DNA of 5,805 nucleotides from Saprospirales bacterium. GTDB lineage: Bacteria; Bacteroidota; Bacteroidia; Chitinophagales; Saprospiraceae. The DNA is taken from NCBI GenBank assembly GCA_003559985.1, contig PWJP01000247.1:1-5805 (forward strand), written 5' to 3'. Position 1 is the stretch's first letter. Each line of letters begins with the position of its first letter. Position numbers and translations under genes: made by a program. Of this stretch, positions 1 through 4,971 are shown one piece after another. The notes beneath the pieces were generated by a model. The model did no database searches and was not told the origin of the DNA. It saw nothing but the letters and a program-made list of their open reading frames with translations.

Positions 1-6
1 AAAGTG

Positions 7-14
7 TATCTTTG
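7..14 (+). promoter_or_regulatory. Bacteroidota -7 promoter box upstream of rpsO
   Basis: TATCTTTG matches the Bacteroidota -7 consensus TAnnTTTG exactly and is followed by CACC, a common context for such boxes. It lies 54 bases before the rpsO ATG, giving a leader of roughly 45-50 bases if transcription starts a few bases downstream. The matching -33 TTG element would lie before the window begins, so only half the promoter can be seen. Confidence 0.75.
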
Positions 15-26
15 CACCGCTAAAAC

Positions 27-41
27 TGATCCCTGTGATCA
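27..41 (+). other. Small inverted repeat in the rpsO leader
   Basis: TGATC and GATCA form a perfect 5-base inverted repeat around a 5-base loop, and the right arm sits inside the 8-base palindrome GTGATCAC (35-42). The element falls between the predicted transcription start and the rpsO start codon. E. coli S15 represses its own mRNA through leader structures, but such structures differ widely between phyla. A link to autoregulation here is only a guess, and a stem this short could be chance. Confidence 0.25.
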
Positions 42-68
42 CTATTGGTAACCTTAACAAACAAACAA

Positions 69-344
69 ATGTCAGAGTACTTAACGAAAGAAGACAAGAA
101 GAAGATTTTCGCAGAATTTGGCGGGTCAGAGACCAATACCGGTTCTGCCGAGGGGCAAATTGCCCTTTTTACTCACAGGATAAAGGGTCTGTCCGACCAC
201 CTGAAGGTAAATAAGAATGACAATTCAAGCCGGAATACCCTCCTCACTTTGGTAGGTAAGAGGCGCCGATTGCTCAATTACCTTGCAGCCAAAGATATCG
301 AGGCATACAGGAAACTGATTGAGAAGTTGAAAATCAGAAAGTAA
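69..344 (+). CDS. rpsO: 30S ribosomal protein S15
   Basis: This gene encodes a 91-residue S15, the small-subunit protein that binds the central domain of 16S rRNA early in 30S assembly and contributes to a bridge with the 50S subunit. The family core is complete: the N-terminal helix with FGGSETNTGSAEGQ (residues 17-30), the rRNA-contact segment around H44, D51, S54 and R55, and the basic LVGKRRRLLNYL helix (61-72). Length matches the usual 89-91 residues. I chose the ATG at 69. An in-frame TTG at 45 would add eight residues unlike the family N-terminus. There is no Shine-Dalgarno sequence, only the A-rich leader acaaacaaacaa, which is normal for Bacteroidota. The gene has a -7 box upstream and a strong terminator directly downstream, and pnp follows as in many bacteria. 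Confidence 0.97.
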   Translation: MSEYLTKEDKKKIFAEFGGSETNTGSAEGQIALFTHRIKGLSDHLKVNKNDNSSRNTLLTLVGKRRRLLNYLAAKDIEAYRKLIEKLKIRK

Positions 345-354
345 AACTTCACTC

Positions 355-392
355 AATACTCTCGTGATACTTATCGCGGGAGTATTTTTTTT
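355..392 (+). terminator. Intrinsic terminator between rpsO and pnp
   Basis: A 14-base stem (355-368 with 373-386) closes a 4-base loop ACTT. All positions pair, two of them as G-U. The right arm runs into a block of eight T at 385-392. It begins 10 bases after the rpsO stop codon and has every feature of a rho-independent terminator. It should end much of the rpsO transcript before pnp, so pnp expression would depend on readthrough or on a promoter I could not find. Confidence 0.85.
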
Positions 393-403
393 ACAGGCCA
401 AAA

Positions 404-417
404 GGCTTTTTAAAGCC
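404..417 (+). other. Second short hairpin before pnp
   Basis: GGCTTT and AAAGCC are perfect 6-base arms separated by TT, so in RNA the stem is probably 5 bp with a 4-base loop. It lies 11 bases past the terminator T-run and 35 bases before the pnp ATG. The tandem arrangement recalls the processed rpsO-pnp spacer of E. coli, where RNase III and PNPase act on pnp leader RNA. This stem is far shorter than an RNase III substrate, so any such role is inference. Confidence 0.3.
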
Positions 418-452
418 CGACCGCCATTACTCACCAAATTATTTTTTCTAGC

Positions 453-2669
453 ATGGGAAAGCAAACACCGATAACGGTAGATTTTAAATTGCCCGACGGG
501 CAGGAAGTCATTATAGAAACTGGAAAACTGGCCGCATTGGCGCATGGTTCCGTAGTTGTTAAAATTGGGGACACTATGTTGTTCGCTTCAGTTGTAAGCA
601 ACAAAGAGCCCAAGGAAGATGCCGCATGGTTCCCTCTTTTTGTCGATTATCAGGAAAAATTTGCATCAGCGGGTAAGATCCCCGGCAACTTTTTCAGAAG
701 AGAAACCCGCCTTTCCGATTATGAAGTGCTTATTAGTCGATTGGTGGACCGAGCCATTCGTCCTCTCTTTCCCGATGGATACATGAACGAAACTCAGGTG
801 GTCATCAATCTGATTTCTGCTGACGGTGAAACGCTACCTGATGCCTATGCAGCCCTGGCAGCATCAGCAGCCCTTTCGGCCTCCGATATTCCCTGGGCCG
901 GGCCCATTTCGGAGGTTCGCGTCGCAAAAATTGACGGCGAATATGTTGTAAACCCCGGCAGAACTCAGTTGGAGGAGGCCACCCTTGATCTAATTGTAGC
1001 TGCTACGCTTGACAATGTTATGATGGTTGAAGGTGAGGCTGATGAATGTCAGGAAAGTGAGATTATCGAAGCGATTAAGATTGCCCACGATGCCATTAAG
1101 GTTCAGTGTCAGATCCAACTCGATCTGGCTGAAAAAATTGGAGAGGCTGCAACTGTAAAGAGAGAATTGGAAGCAGCGGAAATTGATGACAATCTCTACC
1201 AGGAGATGGAGAGTACACTGGGCGAGAAAATCTACTCCATTGCCTCTTCCGGTTTGCAAAAGCCTGACAGAAAGGAAGGGTTTGACAATATCTGCAAGGA
1301 GTTTATCGAGCAAAAGGAGGAGAAAGAAGGGGAGGAGTACATCGAGGAGTACGGCCCGGTGATTGAGGAGTACTATGAGGAAATTAAGAAAAAGATCATC
1401 CGGGATATGGTTCTGGATAAAAGCTTGCGCCTCGATGGCAGAAAGCCCGATGAGATTAGAAATATTTGGTGCGAGGTTGACTATTTGCCCGCTGCGCATG
1501 GCTCGGCCATATTTACACGCGGCGAGACCCAGTCCCTTACTACCTTAACTTTGGGAAGCAAGCAGGATTCAAAGTTGGTGGACAATGCCCTGGATCTGCA
1601 CCACGAAAAATTTATTCTTCATTACAACTTCCCTCCCTATTGTACAGGAGAGGTTAAGCCCATGAGAGGGCCGGGTAGAAGGGAAGTGGGACACGCCAAT
1701 TTGGCCGGTCGTTCGGTGAGAAGAATGCTGCCGGAAGAAGTGCCCTACACAATCCGAATTGTTTCCGATATCATGGAATCCAACGGAAGTTCCTCAATGG
1801 CTACTGTCTGTGCGAGTTCTCTGGCACTCATGGATGCGGGTATTAAATTGAAAAAGCCCGTCGCTGGTATAGCAATGGGAATGATAGCAGAGGATGGAAA
1901 ATATGCGATCCTATCGGACATCCTGGGCGATGAGGATGCCCTCGGAGATATGGACTTCAAAGTGACCGGGACTAAGGACGGAATTTGTGCATGTCAAATG
2001 GACATCAAGGTGGACGGCCTCGCTTACGAAGTACTTGAGAAAGCGCTTTTCCAGGCAAGAGCCGGCCGGGAACACATTCTGAATGAAATGGATAAAACAC
2101 TATCCGGCGCGCGCGAGGATCTCAAGCCTCACGCACCACGTGTGGTTGAATTGATTATCGACAAGAGCTTCATCGGTGCGGTGATTGGACCAGGTGGTAA
2201 GATCATTCAGGAAATCCAGGCCGAAACGGACACTACCATTTCCATCGATGAGGTCGATGACAAGGGAATCGTCCAAATCATAAGTAACAACCAGGAAGGT
2301 CTGGAGGCTGCAAGGGATAGGATCAAGTCCATAACACACGTTCCCGAAGTGGGCGATGTCTATGAGGCCAAAGTTGCTTCTGTAATGCCATACGGAGTGT
2401 TTGTTGACTTTGCCGGAAAAAGCGGTCTCCTTCACGTCTCTGAAATATCGCACTCGCGCATCGAAAAGGTCGATGATGTTTTCAGCGTAGGTGATGATGT
2501 GAAGGTAAAACTGGTGGGGATCGACCCCAAAACCGGAAAGTACAAATTGTCCAGGAAAGTGCTGCTACCCAATCCCCGCGGAGAGGATGGTGATCGCGGT
2601 GGAAGAGGCGGTCGTGGCGGACGCGGATCAGACGACCGAAACAGGCGGAATCGCGACCGGAGAAATTAA
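453..2669 (+). CDS. pnp: Polyribonucleotide nucleotidyltransferase (PNPase)
   Basis: This 738-residue enzyme degrades RNA 3' to 5' by phosphorolysis, releasing nucleoside diphosphates. The family works as a ring-shaped trimer in the cytoplasm. The standard domains are present in order: first RNase PH domain (about 10-145), helical linker (about 150-320), second RNase PH domain (about 325-540), KH domain with the GPGG loop (about 562-625, loop 579-582) and S1 domain (about 633-703). Active-site positions are intact: R409, R410 and H414 in GRREVGH, the phosphate-binding NGSSS loop (444-448), and D495, D501 and K503, which align with E. coli D486, D492 and K494. The linker holds a glutamate-rich stretch (about 286-311). 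The protein ends in an RGG-rich basic tail (715-738). The ATG at 453 gives the expected N-terminus, and no Shine-Dalgarno sequence precedes it. The gene follows rpsO across a terminator. Confidence 0.98.
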   Translation: MGKQTPITVDFKLPDGQEVIIETGKLAALAHGSVVVKIGDTMLFASVVSNKEPKEDAAWFPLFVDYQEKFASAGKIPGNFFRRETRLSDYEVLISRLVDRAIRPLFPDGYMNETQVVINLISADGETLPDAYAALAASAALSASDIPWAGPISEVRVAKIDGEYVVNPGRTQLEEATLDLIVAATLDNVMMVEGEADECQESEIIEAIKIAHDAIKVQCQIQLDLAEKIGEAATVKRELEAAEIDDNLYQEMESTLGEKIYSIASSGLQKPDRKEGFDNICKEFIEQKEEKEGEEYIEEYGPVIEEYYEEIKKKIIRDMVLDKSLRLDGRKPDEIRNIWCEVDYLPAAHGSAIFTRGETQSLTTLTLGSKQDSKLVDNALDLHHEKFILHYNFPPYCTGEVKPMRGPGRREVGHANLAGRSVRRMLPEEVPYTIRIVSDIMESNGSSSMATVCASSLALMDAGIKLKKPVAGIAMGMIAEDGKYAILSDILGDEDALGDMDFKVTGTKDGICACQMDIKVDGLAYEVLEKALFQARAGREHILNEMDKTLSGAREDLKPHAPRVVELIIDKSFIGAVIGPGGKIIQEIQAETDTTISIDEVDDKGIVQIISNNQEGLEAARDRIKSITHVPEVGDVYEAKVASVMPYGVFVDFAGKSGLLHVSEISHSRIEKVDDVFSVGDDVKVKLVGIDPKTGKYKLSRKVLLPNPRGEDGDRGGRGGRGGRGSDDRNRRNRDRRN

Positions 2670-2710
2670 TTCTTCGCTCCCCATTTTCATGAATTTATTG
2701 GTCTGAGTAT

Positions 2711-2766
2711 TTTACACTTTTGGAAACTAATTCACTGCTCCAGGTGTAAACAATACATGTGTATTG
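2711..2766 (+). promoter_or_regulatory. Two adjacent inverted repeats in the sigma gene leader
   Basis: TTTACAC (2711-2717) pairs with GTGTAAA (2744-2750), and TGGA (2721-2724) with TCCA (2739-2742) can extend this inward. Immediately after comes a second dyad, CAATACA-TG-TGTATTG (2751-2766), with perfect 7-base arms. Neither is followed by a T-run, so they are not intrinsic terminators. They fill much of the 134-base gap between pnp and the sigma gene and end 37 bases before its start. They could be operators or leader RNA structure. A one-mismatch -7 box, CACTTTTG (2715-2722), overlaps the first arm but lacks a well-spaced -33 element. Confidence 0.4.
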
Positions 2767-2803
2767 CCCAAGCGGCATTTTAGTCAGCATTTGTATTGGT
2801 TTT

Positions 2804-3670
2804 ATGAGGCAGTTAAAAATCCAGAAGAGTATTACGAATCGAGAGGCCGAATCTCTCGACAAATACCTCAATGAAATCAACAAGATTGAGTTGCTCGATC
2901 ACGAAGAGGAGGTCACATTGGCAAAGAAAATAAAGGAGGGTGACCAGGATGCTCTCGACAAACTCACCAGAGCCAATCTTCGCTTTGTAGTCAGCGTAGC
3001 CAAACAATACCAAAACAATGGATTGTCGTTATCCGATCTTATCAATGAGGGAAATGTCGGGCTGATCAAGGCAGCCAGAAGGTACGATGAGACCAAGGGA
3101 TTCAAGTTTATTTCATATGCCGTTTGGTGGATCCGGCAGTCTATACTCAACGCAATCATCGAGTACTCCCGCATCGTGAGGATTCCCGTCAATAAAGCTG
3201 CTTCCTACAACAAAATTAAAGAAGCCATCCGGTATTTTTCTCAAGAATTTGAGCGAGAACCCTCCAAGGAAGAACTGGCCGACCTGATGGACTTATCTAT
3301 CAATGAAGTGGAGGGTATTATGAAATCGAATAACAGCTTTACAAGCATAGACAGTCCCGTCTCTGAAGAGGAGGGAGATGCTACCTTACTCGACCTTTTG
3401 GCTGATGAAGATGGGGCTAGCCCGGATATGCAGCTTCTCAAGGAATCCCTAAAGGACCAGGTGCAGATAGAGCTCTCCAAATTGTCGCCCCGGGAGTTTT
3501 TTGTGCTCAGTTGTTTTTTTGGCCTCAACGGAAACAAATCCCTTTCATTGGTAGAGATCAGCGAACAAACAGGTTTGAGTAAGGAGCGTGTCAGGCAAAT
3601 TAGGGACAGGGGATTGATACGACTCAAGCGCTCCATAAGTAGAACAACACTGAGGAACTACCTTGGATAA
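2804..3670 (+). CDS. Sigma-70 family RNA polymerase sigma factor, RpoD-like, divergent
   Basis: This 288-residue protein is a sigma factor that directs RNA polymerase to promoters. It has region 1.2 (about 14-45), region 2 (about 50-130, with NLRFVVSVAKQYQ and DLINEGNVGLIKA), region 3 (about 133-210) with an acidic finger (about 187-203), and region 4 with a helix-turn-helix (about 249-275). There is no region 1.1, as is usual for Bacteroidota RpoD, and the length is normal. Promoter-melting aromatics are kept (F102, Y105, W108, W109). Region 2.4 reads QSILNAIIEYSRIVRIPVN, whereas the phylum's primary sigma as I recall it has QSILQALAEQSRIVRLPLN. In the -35 helix, K260 replaces the arginine matching E. 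coli R584, while E261, R264 and Q265 are kept. The ATG at 2804 gives the typical MRQLKI start. Location after pnp is typical for rpoD. The divergence leaves open whether it is the primary sigma or a group 2 paralogue, so I assign no symbol. Confidence 0.93.
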   Translation: MRQLKIQKSITNREAESLDKYLNEINKIELLDHEEEVTLAKKIKEGDQDALDKLTRANLRFVVSVAKQYQNNGLSLSDLINEGNVGLIKAARRYDETKGFKFISYAVWWIRQSILNAIIEYSRIVRIPVNKAASYNKIKEAIRYFSQEFEREPSKEELADLMDLSINEVEGIMKSNNSFTSIDSPVSEEEGDATLLDLLADEDGASPDMQLLKESLKDQVQIELSKLSPREFFVLSCFFGLNGNKSLSLVEISEQTGLSKERVRQIRDRGLIRLKRSISRTTLRNYLG

Positions 3671-3693
3671 TACTTGATTTGTACCTACTTTTG
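3663..3693 (+). promoter_or_regulatory. Bacteroidota-type promoter for the downstream membrane protein gene
   Basis: TACTTTTG (3686-3693) is an exact TAnnTTTG -7 box. TTG at 3663-3665, inside the last codons of the sigma gene, lies 20 bases upstream and fits as the -33 element. The box ends 46 bases before the next ATG, similar to the 54 bases at rpsO. The gene at 3740 is therefore probably transcribed on its own as well as by any readthrough. Confidence 0.65.
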
Positions 3694-3739
3694 ACCTTTC
3701 AATCGTTTTAACACCAGGAAAAAACAACCATTAGAAAGT

Positions 3740-4393
3740 ATGCTCGCCTTTGCCTTCATCATTACACTTTCCTTTCTGGCGCTGGTACTGGGAGTGCATA
3801 CTTATTCCAGATATATAAACCCCGGATTGCCGGGTATGAAAAAGGAGGTGATCAAGCTGCGTTCTGAGGCCAGAAAGATGGTCGGTGAACTCATCCCCAT
3901 CGATCGCAATGAACTCGATTTGTTGTCTGCCAGGGTCGTCAATAAGCAGTTGAAAGGTCGAATTTTTGGAAGAAAAACGAGGGGCTATATTACCTCCATT
4001 TACGATGAGCCACTTTTGGCCTTTGTGGTAAAAAGGTATCCGAGAAGTTCAAAGAAAACCATTTATTACGTCCGGTCTTCCAATTCTGAAATAGTCATAA
4101 TTAAAGGGCGAAAAGGAGCACAACTCTACATCGATGGTCACCCCGTCGGATTGGTGCAGGATGGAAAAATTCTTGAACGCAAACAAAACAGGAAACTCGG
4201 TGAACTGGTCTCTTTGCCATCACTGCCTGAAGAGGTAAAAGTGGGCAATAAAAAAGTGGCTACGCTCAATAGCGATGTAGATACGAAATCAGTACACCCA
4301 CGCCTTTTTACCTTCATCAATCCGGTATCAGCAGATGAGAAGCGGGTTTTATTGGCATTGGTGGTGTATAAGCTATTGGTTTCCAACGAGTAA
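3740..4393 (+). CDS. Unrecognised membrane-anchored protein
   Basis: I do not recognise this 217-residue protein. Residues 2-19 form one hydrophobic segment (FAFIITLSFLALVLGV) with no charge before it and many lysines and arginines after it (R24, K34, K35, K39, R41). This suggests a membrane anchor with the bulk of the protein in the cytoplasm. There is no lipobox and no convincing signal-peptidase site. The rest alternates short hydrophobic strands with charged turns. Examples are RGYITSIYDEPLLAFVV (81-97), EIVIIKGRKGAQLYIDGHPVGLV (117-139, as two strands) and VKVGNKKVATL (166-176). It ends in a hydrophobic helix, VLLALVVYKLLV (203-214). Beta strands with xxDGxPVGxV turns and a terminal hydrophobic helix recall the tubby/LURP-one/scramblase barrel, but that is a weak pattern guess. 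The gene has its own promoter and no obvious functional link to its neighbours. Confidence 0.85.
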   Translation: MLAFAFIITLSFLALVLGVHTYSRYINPGLPGMKKEVIKLRSEARKMVGELIPIDRNELDLLSARVVNKQLKGRIFGRKTRGYITSIYDEPLLAFVVKRYPRSSKKTIYYVRSSNSEIVIIKGRKGAQLYIDGHPVGLVQDGKILERKQNRKLGELVSLPSLPEEVKVGNKKVATLNSDVDTKSVHPRLFTFINPVSADEKRVLLALVVYKLLVSNE

Positions 4394-4423
4394 AATTAAG
4401 ATTGTAAAAAAAGGGTATTATTT

Positions 4424-4453
4424 TTTGTTGATCAATGGGTTCCGTTCAACAAA
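4424..4453 (+). terminator. Hairpin after the membrane protein gene, possible terminator
   Basis: TTTGTTGA (4424-4431) and TCAACAAA (4446-4453) are perfect 8-base arms around a 14-base loop. Inside the loop AUGG and CCGU can pair further with one G-U, leaving a 3-base bulge. The downstream sequence is T-rich (cctttatttt) but lacks a clean T-run immediately after the stem. It could therefore be a weak terminator, a 3'-end stabiliser, or an operator just upstream of the next candidate promoter. Confidence 0.35.
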
Positions 4454-4460
4454 GATTCCT

Positions 4461-4468
4461 TTATTTTG
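4461..4468 (+). promoter_or_regulatory. Candidate -7 box for the Nudix-like gene and purC
   Basis: TTATTTTG differs from TAnnTTTG at one position. It lies 51 bases before the ATG at 4520, close to the spacing of the two better boxes in this window (54 and 46 bases). I see no convincing -33 TTG at the right distance, which lowers confidence. Purine genes usually need their own promoter, and this is the best candidate between the upstream hairpin and the gene. Confidence 0.35.
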
Positions 4469-4478
4469 TAATACAATG

Positions 4479-4556
4479 TAGATAATCAGGGTAGTGTACA
4501 CTGATAAAAAAAACAGGGTATGAGCGTTTTAGATAAAGTCAGATTGGTAGTGTACA
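4479..4556 (+). repeat. Imperfect direct repeat spanning the Nudix-like start codon
   Basis: A 22-base unit at 4479-4500 reads TAGATAA, TCAG, GGTAGTGTACA. All three blocks recur in order at 4530-4556, separated by two small insertions (AG and ATT), inside codons 4-12 of the Nudix-like gene. The first copy continues into the perfect 10-base palindrome AGTGTACACT (4493-4502). As RNA, 4495-4502 can pair with 4549-4556, looping out the start codon at 4520. Whether this is a decayed duplication, a protein-binding pair or an RNA switch cannot be told from one sequence. Confidence 0.5.
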
Positions 4557-4966
4557 GGGTGCATGAAAAAGGTCTGGAAATTTTTCTGGTCAACCCAGAG
4601 AAAGACATCAACGAAGAGATGCTTTCCATTCCCGAGGGTGAGGATGCGCAGTCCTTTATCGAGTCGGTGGATAAATCCGGTTTGAAACTCATTCAATTGG
4701 AGCCCGTGACCAATCAGGACGGAAGTAAGGTAAGTGCTTTTGCCATTGAGGGAGACTGGCATGACATTCCCTCCATAAAAGCCCTTCTTCAAAGTGATGT
4801 GGAGGACCTGGTAAAGTCCAAAATTGTTGAAATGATACCCTCTACAGATTCTGGCGCTTTTGTACTCATCAAAGATGCCTTTAAGAAGGTGCTGCCCTAC
4901 GAGTACTCAATGCTCAAGGAATTAAAAGAGATACTCACAGAGAAAAACACCATTCAAAATATCTGA
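4520..4966 (+). CDS. Nudix-fold-like protein lacking the catalytic Nudix box
   Basis: This 148-residue protein resembles a Nudix hydrolase of the COG4119 type (predicted NTP pyrophosphohydrolases). It opens with a Nudix-like strand pair, VRLVVYRVHEKGLEIFLVN (7-25). LSIPEGED (35-42) then matches the usual W-x-IPKGE turn. After the region where the catalytic box should be comes VSAFAIEGDW (71-80), like the family's hAWAFEGDF. The C-terminal FKKVLPYEYSMLKELKEIL (121-139) parallels the family's RKILPGQRPFLDRL ending. The box GX5EX7REUXEEXGU is absent. Only about a dozen residues separate the turn from SGLKL (53-57), and no REXXEE motif remains, so metal-dependent hydrolysis seems unlikely. Binding of a nucleotide-like ligand is an inference. 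The ATG at 4520 follows an A-rich leader without a Shine-Dalgarno sequence. purC begins five bases after the stop, implying cotranscription. Fold assignment is from recalled family patterns. Confidence 0.85.
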   Translation: MSVLDKVRLVVYRVHEKGLEIFLVNPEKDINEEMLSIPEGEDAQSFIESVDKSGLKLIQLEPVTNQDGSKVSAFAIEGDWHDIPSIKALLQSDVEDLVKSKIVEMIPSTDSGAFVLIKDAFKKVLPYEYSMLKELKEILTEKNTIQNI

Positions 4967-4971
4967 AATTG

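Noticed and set aside
45..68. TTG at 45 as the rpsO start
   Set aside because: It would extend S15 past its normal length with non-conserved residues. The ATG at 69 fits the family and follows an A-rich leader.
990..1499. A 169-codon minus-strand open frame inside pnp, and similar minus-strand frames across pnp, the sigma gene and purC
   Set aside because: They lie opposite well-recognised genes, show low-complexity hydrophobic or serine-rich composition typical of antisense frames, and match no family I know.
2715..2722. CACTTTTG as a promoter for the sigma gene
   Set aside because: It has one mismatch to TAnnTTTG, and the nearest upstream TTG (2698-2700) is only 14 bases away, too short for the usual spacing. 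It is mentioned with the leader dyads but not called as a promoter.
2759..2803. GTG at 2759 as an earlier start for the sigma factor
   Set aside because: It would add 15 residues unlike the family and would lie inside the inverted repeat. The ATG at 2804 gives the typical MRQLKI N-terminus.
3497..3520. Two T-runs (six and seven T) in sigma region 4 as possible slippage or frameshift sites
   Set aside because: The frame continues intact through both with conserved region 4 residues, and they simply encode Phe-Phe pairs (EFFVL, CFFGL). Nothing else supports recoding.
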